A stretch of 9,712 nucleotides of DNA from Candidatus Dormiibacterota bacterium (GCA_955652585.1 CATPBF010000103.1:1-9712), one strand, 5' to 3'. Positions 1-6,261 are shown, numbered from the stretch's first letter. The notes: a model not told the origin generated them from the sequence alone. Program-made: numbers and translations.

Positions 1-350
1 AGCAGCTGCTGCACGAGGTCGACCGACACGTCGACGCTGAAGCGCCCGTATTCGTCCAGCCACGACCGCATCGACCGCCCATCGACCCACTCCATGACGA
101 TGAACAGGACCGGACCGTCCTCGTCGAAGTCGTAAACGCGGACGATGCCGGGGTGGTTCAGGGAGGCGACCGTGGCGGCTTCCCGGTGGAACCGTTGGCG
201 AAAGCTGCTGTCGCTGGAGTACTGTTCCGCGAGCACCTTGATCGCCACCGGGATGTCGAGGCGTGGGTGAGTCGAGCGGTACACGACGCCCATGGCGCCT
301 CGTCCGAGCTCGGCTTCGATCGGGTATCGCCCGAGTTGCGTGGTAGTCAC
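1..350 (-). CDS. Ser/Thr protein kinase, N-terminal part (C-terminus beyond window edge)
   Basis: Hanks-type (PknB-like) serine/threonine kinase that would transfer ATP phosphate to Ser/Thr of target proteins. My translation of the visible 116 codons shows the N-lobe in order: Gly-rich loop GRGAMGVVY at residues 16-24, the VAIK lysine at K38, the helix-C glutamate E57 in FHREAATVASLNHPGIVRVYDF, and a hinge MEWVDG at 86-91. The catalytic loop, DFG and any transmembrane or PASTA part lie outside the window. The start is GTG at 348-350. An in-frame TAA sits directly before it (351-353), so no earlier start is possible. No good Shine-Dalgarno is visible. The gene lies 74 bp behind the amidase on the same strand, so it could be read through from that operon or have its own promoter. 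The family call is strong, but the phosphorylated target is unknown. Confidence 0.93.
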   Translation of the reverse strand, partial: MTTTQLGRYPIEAELGRGAMGVVYRSTHPRLDIPVAIKVLAEQYSSDSSFRQRFHREAATVASLNHPGIVRVYDFDEDGPVLFIVMEWVDGRSMRSWLDEYGRFSVDVSVDLVQQL

Positions 351-424
351 TTAGGGCAACCCAGTATGCCGGACGGTACCCCGCAAACTCCCCAATAACG
401 GGCGGCGAGTGGTGGCTGCCGGCT

Positions 425-1378
425 CTAGTCGAAGACGCTCAGCGGCAGGTAGAACGAGACCCCGAAGTTCGGCTGGTCCACGATCTGGCTGATCCGCAAA
501 TCGCCGGCGAGGCTGCACAGGATGTAGGCGTCCTCGCGGCTCAGGGAGTGGTCTGCCTGCAGCCAGGAAATGGTGTCGCGGACCGCATTGCGGGCGTTCT
601 CCATGAGGTCGGGTCCGAGCGCACACACCGCGTGGTAGCCGGCGGCATCGCTTCGAGGCTGCAGCGCCTTGGCAGGCGTTTGGAAGTGGTAGCTCCATGG
701 GCGCAATCGGCCGCCTTTCACCACTCCAAACCGGAGTGAGAACGACATCGGACATTCGATTCCCGTAACGCAGACCTCACCGTCTCCCTGCGCTGCATGG
801 CAGTCGCCGGCCGAGAACATGCCGCCGGCCAGGTAGACCGGGAGGTACAGCTTGGTGCCGGCCGTGAGGTGGCGGGTGTCGATGTTGCCGGCGCCCTTGG
901 TCGGGGGCAGCACGTCATGCGCGCCGGGCTCGTCCGTGGCCACGCCCATCGTTCCGCAGAAGGGCGCGATCGGGATGTGAATGTCGTGCCGAAGCTCGGC
1001 GGATGTGCGGTCGCCGAGGTCGAAGTAGCGCACGTAGGGATCGGGAAAGTCGGAGGCCAGCAGCCCGAGCCCGGGCAGTAGCGCCGTCCAGCCCCATGAG
1101 CCCGGCTGGAGTTCCAGGATCTCGACCTCCAGGGCGTCGCCCGGCTCGGCGCCCTTTACGAAGACAGGGCCCCCGAGCGGGTAGAGGCGATCGAAGTCCA
1201 GGCTCGCGAGCTTGGACGCGTCATCGCCCTTTTTCAGCTGACCTGACGTCACCTCCTCGGTGTCGAAGTGGACGACGTCACCTGGGTCGATCTCGACCGC
1301 AGGTGGGAGCGAGTTGTCCCACTTGTAGTGGAAAGTGTCACGCCCGATCGAGTGTTCGCGCGCGGTCGCCCGCGCCAT
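425..1378 (-). CDS. Acetamidase/formamidase (FmdA/AmdA family)
   Basis: Cytoplasmic metal-dependent amidase family that hydrolyses formamide, acetamide or related short amides to the acid plus ammonia. The 317 residues match the usual length of the shorter family members. Visible family features are the N-terminal PGDVVHFDT segment (32-40), a PGDALEVEI strand (79-87), an APFCGTMGVA segment (138-147), the GAGNIDTRHL metal/active-site region (162-171) and the GDCHAAQGDGE block (191-201). No signal peptide is present. The ATG (1376-1378) directly abuts the TAA stop of the upstream acyl-CoA ligase, so translation is probably coupled, and no separate strong ribosome site is visible. The context suggests that the acid released here may be activated by the ligase, which is an inference. 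The exact substrate cannot be read from sequence; longer-chain or aromatic amides are possible. Confidence 0.92.
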   Translation of the reverse strand: MARATAREHSIGRDTFHYKWDNSLPPAVEIDPGDVVHFDTEEVTSGQLKKGDDASKLASLDFDRLYPLGGPVFVKGAEPGDALEVEILELQPGSWGWTALLPGLGLLASDFPDPYVRYFDLGDRTSAELRHDIHIPIAPFCGTMGVATDEPGAHDVLPPTKGAGNIDTRHLTAGTKLYLPVYLAGGMFSAGDCHAAQGDGEVCVTGIECPMSFSLRFGVVKGGRLRPWSYHFQTPAKALQPRSDAAGYHAVCALGPDLMENARNAVRDTISWLQADHSLSREDAYILCSLAGDLRISQIVDQPNFGVSFYLPLSVFD

Positions 1379-3022
1379 TTACTTTCTGACCGCCGGGGCG
1401 GCGCTCTCTTTGATCGGGGCCGCGGCTGCGCGCAGCACTTTCTTGTCGAACTTGCCCACCGAGGTCTTGGGCACCTCGTCGATGAAGCGCACCTCATCAG
1501 GAAGCCACCACTTCGCGACCTTGTCTCGCAAGAAGTCGATTACTTCCTCCTGGGTGACCTGGCCCTTGAACTCGGGCTTGGGAACCGCAAAAGCGACCGG
1601 CCGTTCGTCCCACTTGGGATGGACGAGTCCGATCACCGCGGCCTCCATGATCTTCGGGTGAGCCATGATCGCGTTCTCGAGCTCGACGGATGAGATCCAT
1701 TCGCCGCCGGACTTGATCACGTCCTTGGTGCGGTCGACGATCTCGATGTAGCCCTCGGGCGTGATCTTCGCGACGTCGCCGGTGCGGAACCAACCGTCTT
1801 CGGTGAGCTTGCCGGGGTCGTAGCCGTTGTAGTAGCCGCGCGCGATCCAAGGACCGCGGACCTGGATCTCACCGAAGGCGACGCCATCCCATGGAAGCTC
1901 GGCGCCGGTGGCGGGGTCGCAGATACGGATCTCGACCCCGGGTACCACGATGCCCTGAGTCAAGCGGGCGGCCAGCTCGTCCTCGGGTTTGGTGTCTGCG
2001 CGCGGACGCGCGACGCTTCCGAGCGGAGACGTCTCTGTCATACCCCATGCGTGCAGCATTCGCAGGCCAAGCGAGTCCATCGCCTGCATGACGGCCTGTG
2101 GGATGGCCGAGCCGCCGCAGATCACTGTGTGGACCTTGGGCAGGCGCTTGCCGCTCTCCTTCAAATACGCGACGGTGCCGATCCAGATTGTCGGCACCCC
2201 GGCCAGGATGGTGGCGCCCTCCTCCTCAGCCAGGCCGACGACGGATTTGGCGTCGCCCATGAATCGGTCTGGGAAGAGCACTTTGCTCCCCGCCATGCCG
2301 CACGCGTAGGGCAGGCCCCAGCTGTTGGCATGGAACATCGGCACGATCGGGAGCACGGTGTCCTTCTCGGTGATCGCGAGGTTGTCCGCCTGGAGCACGC
2401 CCATCGTGTGGATGAACTGCGAGCGATGCGAGTAGACGACTCCCTTCGGGTTTCCGGTAGTGCCGGACGTGTAGCACATGGAAGCGGCCATGCGCTCGCT
2501 GAGCTTCGGCCACGGATAGTCCTCGCTCTCGGCGGCCAGCAGGGTCTCGTAGTCGAGCATCTCGCCCAATCCGTGGTCCGCCGCGGCGGGGGCTCCGTCG
2601 GTCATAAGGACGATCGTCTTGATGCTGGGGATCTTGCCGGCCAGCGGCTTCAGGAGCGGAACCAGCGTCTGGTCTACGAAGAGGACCTTGTCCTCAGCGT
2701 CATTGATGATGAATTCGAGGTGCTGCGGAAATAGCCGCAGGTTGAGGGTATGCAGGACGGCGCCCATGCATGGGACCGCGTAGTAGAGCTCGAGGTGGCG
2801 GTAGTTGTTCCAGGCCAGCGTGGCCACCCGATCGCCGGGCTTGACCCCGAGCCGTTTGAGCGCACCGGCGAGGCGGTTGACGCGGCGGACCATCTCCCCG
2901 TTGGTGATGCGGTGGAGCCCCTGCTCCCGCTTGGTGACCACCTCCTTCTTCGAGTGCAGCCGCTCCATTCGCCAGAGCACGTGCTGCACGGAGAGCTCGT
3001 AGTCCTGCATCAAGCCTTCCAC
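1379..3022 (-). CDS. Long/medium-chain acyl-CoA ligase (AMP-dependent synthetase family)
   Basis: ANL-superfamily ligase that makes acyl-CoA from a carboxylic acid, ATP and CoA through an acyl-AMP intermediate. It has 547 residues, normal for the AlkK/FadD-like group. Core motifs are intact: A3 P-loop YTSGTTGNPKG (184-194), A5 HAWGMTETS (324-332), RTGD with the ribose-binding Asp (413-416), the hinge stretch DRTKDVIKSGGEWIS (430-444) and the C-terminal catalytic lysine K524 in PKTSVGKFDK. I chose the GTG start at 3020-3022 because GGAGG lies 7 nt upstream; an ATG four codons further in is an alternative. It is the first gene of a minus-strand unit whose next gene, an amidase, begins at the base after this stop. 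The proline/alanine-rich last 15 residues look like a simple tail. Chain-length preference cannot be told, and a substrate supplied by the amidase is possible. Confidence 0.93.
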   Translation of the reverse strand: MEGLMQDYELSVQHVLWRMERLHSKKEVVTKREQGLHRITNGEMVRRVNRLAGALKRLGVKPGDRVATLAWNNYRHLELYYAVPCMGAVLHTLNLRLFPQHLEFIINDAEDKVLFVDQTLVPLLKPLAGKIPSIKTIVLMTDGAPAAADHGLGEMLDYETLLAAESEDYPWPKLSERMAASMCYTSGTTGNPKGVVYSHRSQFIHTMGVLQADNLAITEKDTVLPIVPMFHANSWGLPYACGMAGSKVLFPDRFMGDAKSVVGLAEEEGATILAGVPTIWIGTVAYLKESGKRLPKVHTVICGGSAIPQAVMQAMDSLGLRMLHAWGMTETSPLGSVARPRADTKPEDELAARLTQGIVVPGVEIRICDPATGAELPWDGVAFGEIQVRGPWIARGYYNGYDPGKLTEDGWFRTGDVAKITPEGYIEIVDRTKDVIKSGGEWISSVELENAIMAHPKIMEAAVIGLVHPKWDERPVAFAVPKPEFKGQVTQEEVIDFLRDKVAKWWLPDEVRFIDEVPKTSVGKFDKKVLRAAAAPIKESAAPAVRK

Positions 3023-3068
3023 GGCCTAACCTCCAGCAAGAGTAGTCGAGGGGTGACGTCTCTAAGAA

Positions 3069-3097
3069 TTGGATGGTAAGCCCGAGCCGGGTAGGAT
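3069..3097 (+). promoter_or_regulatory. Putative sigma70-type promoter giving a leaderless PHP transcript
   Basis: TTGGAT (3069-3074) and TAGGAT (3092-3097) are separated by 17 bp. The -10 matches four of six consensus bases, the -35 only three. Initiation 6-8 bp after the -10 would fall at or next to the ATG at 3106, giving an almost leaderless mRNA. AGGA at 3093-3096 could alternatively act as a weak Shine-Dalgarno on a longer transcript. The divergent ligase needs its own minus-strand promoter in the same 83-bp gap, and I see no convincing one. Confidence 0.35.
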
Positions 3098-3105
3098 GCA
3101 CACCG

Positions 3106-3801
3106 ATGCCTTCCTGGGGTCGCGCCGACCTCCATACCCATACGAACGCGAGCGACGGCTGGCCGACGCCTTTGGAGCTGGTCGATCATGCCGCCCGCCG
3201 CTCCCGCCTCGATGTGATCGCGGTCACGGATCACGACACGATCGAAGGCGCGCTGCGTGCTGCAGAGCATGCCGCCAGGCGCTCGAGGCTGCAGGTGATC
3301 GTCGGCGAGGAGGTGTCGAGTCGCGACGGGCACATCGTCGGCCTCTTCCTCGAGCGCGCCGTGAAGCCGGGTTTGTCGGCAGCCGCCACGGTCCACGCGA
3401 TTCATGAGCAGGGCGGCATCGCCGTCGCCGCCCACCCCTTCTGGCGCACCCAGCGCCAGCGGCGCACCACGCCGGTGCACGGGGTGGGGTGGCTGGCCGC
3501 CGAGCTGGGCTTCGACGCCATCGAGGTCGAGAACGCAACGCCCGGCTTTTACGTCTTCAACCAGCTGGCGCGGCGATTGAATATGGGCCTCGGAGCCGCT
3601 GAGACTGGCGGCTCGGACGCGCATATCGTCGACGCCGTCGGCCGCGCCTTCACCGAGTTTCCCGGCAAGACTCCTGCCGCGCTACGCAGGGCGATCGAGA
3701 TGGGGGAGACCCGAGCCGGACGACGCCGTTACCGAGCGGTGGGCTTGGTGCGTTACGCGGCCTGGGGACTCAACCACCAGCGCTACGTCGTCGCCGTTTA
3801 A
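3106..3801 (+). CDS. PHP-domain metal-dependent phosphoesterase
   Basis: Polymerase-and-histidinol-phosphatase (PHP) family protein, of the stand-alone type whose characterised members hydrolyse 3',5'-bisphosphonucleotides or short oligonucleotides. The reaction here is not proven. All usual metal ligands are visible with this start: H10 and H12 (DLHTHTNASDG), D17, H43 (VTDHDTIEG), E68 (GEEVSS), H110 (AAHPF), and D171/H173 (GGSDAHI). The 231-residue length is slightly short for the family. I chose ATG 3106 over the in-frame ATG at 3073. The 11 extra residues (MVSPSRVGCTP) precede the conserved N-terminus, and a -10-like TAGGAT overlaps them. It is divergent from the ligase and convergent, with an 18-bp gap, with the LiaF-like gene. 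The Arg-rich C-terminus is unremarkable. Confidence 0.87.
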   Translation: MPSWGRADLHTHTNASDGWPTPLELVDHAARRSRLDVIAVTDHDTIEGALRAAEHAARRSRLQVIVGEEVSSRDGHIVGLFLERAVKPGLSAAATVHAIHEQGGIAVAAHPFWRTQRQRRTTPVHGVGWLAAELGFDAIEVENATPGFYVFNQLARRLNMGLGAAETGGSDAHIVDAVGRAFTEFPGKTPAALRRAIEMGETRAGRRRYRAVGLVRYAAWGLNHQRYVVAV

Positions 3802-3819
3802 GCCGCTCTGCTCCGAGGC

Positions 3820-4161
3820 TTAGGGCCAGCGGCGGCTGCGGCGAAGGAGCAGCCAGAGCCCGAACAAGATCAGTAACGATGGCCACAGGACGTCGCCAGG
3901 AACCCAGTTGAGCAACCCGACGTTTTGCAGCAGGAAGTAAACGCCGATGACGACCAGGGCAATTGCCCAGAACGAGCCGCCTCCCCACCAGCCCCAGGGG
4001 CCGTACCCGCCCCACGGCCCGTACCAGCCGCCTGAGCGTCCCTGCGCGCGCCAGTAGTCGTGCACCTGGTGGCGCCATGCCCGCCACTCATCGCGAGAGG
4101 CAGTTGGTGACGGCTGCGGGGGTGGCCCCGTGGGTGGAGTCGGCGGCGGCTCGCTAGCCAC
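3820..4161 (-). CDS. Small membrane protein with LiaI/LiaF-like (DUF5668-type) two-helix region
   Basis: A 113-residue protein starting at GTG 4159-4161. Residues 1-20 are Pro-rich and 21-43 are charged (DEWRAWRHQVHDYWRAQGR). Residues 44-62 are a Gly/Trp/Tyr/Pro-rich stretch. Two membrane helices follow (about 64-79 and 91-106), separated by LLNWVPGDVLWPSL, which fits the LiaI-LiaF-like transmembrane family. An Arg-rich end (RRSRR) predicts a cytoplasmic C-terminus by the positive-inside rule. In LiaF-type proteins this region belongs to envelope-stress sensing or scaffolding; a role here is inference. The frame stays open upstream to an ATG at 4341, but that extension would cross the truncated tRNA copy and a hairpin. 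A TANNNT box (TACGAT, minus strand, 4168-4173) lies 6 nt before the chosen GTG and suggests a leaderless start. Confidence 0.7.
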   Translation of the reverse strand: MASEPPPTPPTGPPPQPSPTASRDEWRAWRHQVHDYWRAQGRSGGWYGPWGGYGPWGWWGGGSFWAIALVVIGVYFLLQNVGLLNWVPGDVLWPSLLILFGLWLLLRRSRRWP

Positions 4162-4179
4162 AGACGGATCGTACGCTCC

Positions 4180-4230
4180 GGTTCTAATTACGATGGGCTT
4201 GCGCCCGCTTAGCTCAATGGATAGAGCGCC
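4180..4230 (+). repeat. 51-bp direct repeat, copy 1: tRNA-Arg promoter region plus 5' 28 nt of the tRNA
   Basis: This stretch is identical over 51 bp to 4346-4396. It carries the same -10-like TACGAT (4189-4194) and the first 28 nt of tRNA-Arg (4203-4230: acceptor 5' arm, D-arm and two bases of the anticodon stem). It then breaks off into unrelated sequence, so it cannot give a working tRNA. It lies directly upstream of the minus-strand LiaF-like gene. The two copies are 166 bp apart, measured start to start. Confidence 0.95.
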
Positions 4231-4236
4231 AGAGAA

Positions 4237-4263
4237 CGTGGTGAAAACTGCGTTTTCACCACG
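4237..4263. repeat. Perfect 12-bp inverted repeat (hairpin) inside the inter-repeat segment
   Basis: Arm CGTGGTGAAAAC (4237-4248) and arm GTTTTCACCACG (4252-4263) are exact reverse complements around a 3-nt loop TGC. It begins 6 nt after the truncated tRNA copy ends. No T-run follows on the plus strand, so a classical terminator is not supported. A REP-like dispersed palindrome, a recombination-site core or a processing signal are all possible. Confidence 0.8.
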
Positions 4264-4313
4264 GGACCTCCCCGCGACGATTGGCCGGCGTTTGGTATGG
4301 CACGCTGGGTGAC

Positions 4314-4332
4314 GGCCGGGATGAACCCGGCC
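4314..4332. repeat. Short GC-rich hairpin between the tRNA-Arg repeat copies
   Basis: GGCCGGG (4314-4320) and CCCGGCC (4326-4332) form a 7-bp stem with loop ATGAA. It lies 13 bp before the second repeat copy, so just upstream of the promoter region of the complete tRNA-Arg. It could stop transcription coming from copy 1. No T-tract follows, so terminator function is only a possibility. Confidence 0.45.
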
Positions 4333-4345
4333 TGCCGGCAACCCT

Positions 4346-4396
4346 GGTTCTAATTACGATGGGCTTGCGCCCGCTTAGCTCAATGGATAGAGCGCC
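4346..4396 (+). repeat. 51-bp direct repeat, copy 2: promoter region and 5' half of complete tRNA-Arg
   Basis: Exact partner of 4180-4230. Here the sequence continues past position 4396 into a complete cloverleaf, so this is the functional copy. Bases flanking the repeat differ on both sides. This gives sharp borders, as expected for a recombination or duplication junction and not for gradual decay of a full tandem tRNA pair. Confidence 0.95.
4355..4360 (+). promoter_or_regulatory. Putative -10 box of tRNA-Arg
   Basis: TACGAT ends 8 bp before the first tRNA base and matches four of six consensus bases, in a locally AT-rich patch (TCTAATTACGAT). No good -35 is visible 16-18 bp upstream. The same box is present in repeat copy 1 at 4189-4194. 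Confidence 0.35.
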
Positions 4397-4444
4397 TGAC
4401 TTCGGATCAGGAGGTTGCGAGTTCGAGTCTTGCAGCGGGTACCA
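4369..4444 (+). tRNA. tRNA-Arg (anticodon UCG)
   Basis: A complete 76-nt cloverleaf with encoded CCA (4442-4444). The acceptor is GCCCGCT / AGCGGGT, the D-stem GCTC/GAGC, the anticodon stem CCTGA/TCAGG with loop CTTCGGA (anticodon TCG at 4402-4404, reading CGA), the variable loop AGGTT and the T-stem GCGAG/CTTGC with loop TTCGAGT. The terminal acceptor pair is G1-U72 instead of the common G1-C72, a small oddity. Its first 28 nt and upstream region are duplicated at 4180-4230. Confidence 0.96.
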
Positions 4445-4479
4445 GGTCCTCCGCCCGGCGTCGCGGCCTCGCCGTCTTC

Positions 4480-5646
4480 CTAGAGCATCCCCTCGACCAG
4501 GCGATCAAGCCGCTCCGCCTGGCTATGGATGTCGGCCGCCAGCACGCGCACGCCTTCGTCGTAGGCGTGGTCTGCTTCCTTCACCTGCTCGCTCAGCTGC
4601 TGGATCCCGGCCAATGCCGTCTTGAAGTCCTGGTTCAGCGTTGAGCGGGCTCTCTCCATCTCGGTGAGCATCTCGAGGAATTCCCTGCGCTCGATGATCA
4701 TGTTCACCGTGAGCAGGATGGCCAGAGCGGCGGTCATAGACGACATGAACAGATCGATGTCATGCCCCGAGAGGGACGCATAGACATCGCCGGCCGAGGC
4801 CAGCAGCAGGGTCATCCACGGCAGGGCGAGCTGCCATAGATCGAGAGGAGCTGGCTGGGTCGCCGCTTTTGGTGGGGCGACTGGATAGACGGCGGCCAGC
4901 CCGATCAGCAGGAAGCCCGCAAACCATCCGGTGTCGATGACGTTGCCCACCGCTCCGAACGCGCCCTGGGCGTTGAGGTAGGCGAAGGCGCTGTCGGCGA
5001 TCGAGTACAAAGCTACGCCGGCGAGGAGGAAGGCCATCCTGCCGGCCTGCTGTCCGCTCGCCCGCCGGATGGCGAGAATGAGGATCGTACCAATCAAAAT
5101 GTCGCCGACCGGGTAAGCCAGATCAAGGATCTTCGTGCTGCTGCTGGAGAGCCACACCGACTTCAGCCCGAATGCCCACGCAGTCGACGTCAGGGCAATG
5201 GCGACGATGACGCCGTCGAACCAGACGCGCCAGTGCGACGACGTCCCCCGCGGGGCGCTCCAGAATGCTCGTATACCCAGAAAGGCGAAGGGAACCGCGG
5301 AGAGGAATCCAACGTCAGCCAGCGATGGATACGGCGTGGGGATCTTCAGGCCGACCTCGAAGTAGGACCACGCGATCTCGCCTGCCGCCCACAGTCCGGT
5401 CGAGACGCACATCAGGGCCCAGGCCAACCTGTCTCTGCCCATAGAGCGCATCGACGCCCATGCACATGCAGCGGAGGCGAGCGCCGCTGCTACCGCCTCG
5501 CCGATGTCGTCCACCGCCGTGACTCCTCGCGGGCCGAGGATCACGAAGCGGATGTCGAGGGCATATACGATCGACACGATCGTCACTGTCGCCACGGCGA
5601 TGGCGAAGGTCATGTGCCGGCGGTCCCTCGACGCCCACGTGCTCAT
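4480..5646 (-). CDS. Polytopic membrane sensor-like protein ending in a His-less HisKA-like helix pair, no ATPase domain
   Basis: A 388-residue protein with about ten membrane helices (roughly 12-34, 46-66, 74-97, 110-130, 141-160, 177-194, 204-223, 238-256, 271-290, 299-316). It carries the PYPSLADVGFL motif (105-115) seen in multi-TM sensor regions of GGDEF proteins and histidine kinases. Residues 318-388 look like a kinase dimerisation (HisKA) helix pair. NQDFKTALAGIQ (338-349) aligns with the S-H-E-L-R-T-P-L-x-G-I H-box, with Gln339 at the phosphorylated His; AADIHSQAERLDRLVEGML is the second helix. The protein then stops, with no HATPase domain. Its stop lies 35 bp from the tRNA-Arg 3' end. 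It may be a truncated kinase, a pseudokinase or a dimerising receptor. ATG 5646 lacks a Shine-Dalgarno; the in-frame ATG at 5611-5613 has AGGGA 10 nt upstream and is a real alternative. Confidence 0.8.
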   Translation of the reverse strand: MSTWASRDRRHMTFAIAVATVTIVSIVYALDIRFVILGPRGVTAVDDIGEAVAAALASAACAWASMRSMGRDRLAWALMCVSTGLWAAGEIAWSYFEVGLKIPTPYPSLADVGFLSAVPFAFLGIRAFWSAPRGTSSHWRVWFDGVIVAIALTSTAWAFGLKSVWLSSSSTKILDLAYPVGDILIGTILILAIRRASGQQAGRMAFLLAGVALYSIADSAFAYLNAQGAFGAVGNVIDTGWFAGFLLIGLAAVYPVAPPKAATQPAPLDLWQLALPWMTLLLASAGDVYASLSGHDIDLFMSSMTAALAILLTVNMIIERREFLEMLTEMERARSTLNQDFKTALAGIQQLSEQVKEADHAYDEGVRVLAADIHSQAERLDRLVEGML

Positions 5647-5733
5647 TTGACGAACAAAAGTTAAGCAGCCCGTAAGTTGGATTCATCCCGCTTATCGATT
5701 GCCGTCGCGATGGCGGAGGAATAATCGTCCCGC

Positions 5734-5739
5734 TAGAAT
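5734..5739 (+). promoter_or_regulatory. Putative -10 box of tRNA-Leu
   Basis: TAGAAT matches five of six consensus bases and lies 48 bp before the first tRNA base, which would give a 5' leader of about 40 nt for RNase P to remove. The -35 position (TGGCGG, 5711-5716) is poor. A second AT-rich candidate, AATAAT (5720-5725), sits 15 bp after TTGCCG (5699-5704). Confidence 0.35.
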
Positions 5740-5787
5740 CAACCGGACCTGCGACCCGACACGTACAGGTCGGGGAGCGGCGCAGCC

Positions 5788-5872
5788 GGGCGGCTGGCGG
5801 AACTGGTAGACGCGCACGTTTGAGGGGCGTGTGAGGTAACTCATCCGGGTTCGAGTCCCGGGTCGCCCACCA
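5788..5872 (+). tRNA. tRNA-Leu (anticodon GAG)
   Basis: An 85-nt class II tRNA with a long variable arm and encoded CCA (5870-5872). The acceptor is GGGCGGC / GTCGCCC with one G-U, and the anticodon stem is CACGT/GCGTG around loop TTGAGGG. The anticodon GAG at 5822-5824 reads CTC. The variable arm is TGAG-GTAA-CTCA and the T-arm is CCGGG-TTCGAGT-CCCGG. The long variable arm, and the GAG anticodon within it, identify leucine. Confidence 0.97.
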
Positions 5873-5903
5873 CCCACCACCAAGTCACCTGGAGGGCACA
5901 GGA

Positions 5904-6209
5904 ATGGTCAAGCTAGTAGTCGCCTACCGGCAGCCTACCGACGTCGGAGAGTTCGAGCGCCGGTACAAGAACGAGCACGTGGCGATGGCCCGCCGCATCC
6001 CGCACATGTCGCGGATCGAGTTCGGAAAAGTCGCCGGCATGATGGATGGATCAAAGGCGCCGTACCACCGAATCGCCGAGCTGTACTTCGCGAATGACGA
6101 GGCGATGGGTAAAGGCGCCGCCAGCGCCGAGGGCCAAGCCGCCGTCGGCCATGCGGCCGAGATTGCGTCGGGAGGCCTGGACGCCATGGTCGTCCACATC
6201 GAGGACTAG
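5904..6209 (+). CDS. EthD family protein (dimeric alpha/beta barrel)
   Basis: A 101-residue protein of the EthD family, named after a small protein needed with the ETBE-degrading cytochrome P450 system in Rhodococcus. Its biochemical role is still unclear in most bacteria. The start MVKLVVAYRQPTDVGEFERRYKNEHVAMARRIPHM has the typical first strand, the PxDxxxFxxxYxxxH pattern and the conserved His near residue 25. The C-terminal strand LDAMVVHIED closes the ferredoxin-like fold. GGAGG lies 8 nt before the ATG, one of the best ribosome sites in the window. It starts 31 bp after the tRNA-Leu CCA and may share its transcript, as no separate promoter fits in the gap. No partner oxidoreductase is visible nearby. 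Confidence 0.87.
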   Translation: MVKLVVAYRQPTDVGEFERRYKNEHVAMARRIPHMSRIEFGKVAGMMDGSKAPYHRIAELYFANDEAMGKGAASAEGQAAVGHAAEIASGGLDAMVVHIED

Positions 6210-6261
6210 CGCCGATCTACGCCCGACACGCTCGCTTAATCCACGCCCACGCTAGCGCTTG

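Noticed and set aside
3073..3105. Earlier ATG for the PHP gene
   Set aside because: It adds 11 non-conserved residues, has no ribosome site and overlaps the likely promoter.
4162..4341. 60-codon upstream extension of the LiaF-like gene to an ATG at 4341
   Set aside because: It would translate antisense through the truncated tRNA copy and the hairpin, and the peptide has no family features; GTG 4161 follows a TANNNT box.
4445..4479. Missing HATPase coding sequence between the sensor stop and tRNA-Arg
   Set aside because: Only 35 bp remain, with no homologous-looking residues in any frame, so a simple frameshift cannot restore a kinase.
5745..5772. Imperfect inverted repeat GACCTG/CAGGTC upstream of tRNA-Leu
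   Set aside because: Six bp with a 14-nt loop is expected by chance in GC-rich DNA; no regulator context is visible.
5692..5883. 63-codon minus-strand frame across tRNA-Leu
   Set aside because: It is entirely explained by the antisense of the tRNA and its leader.
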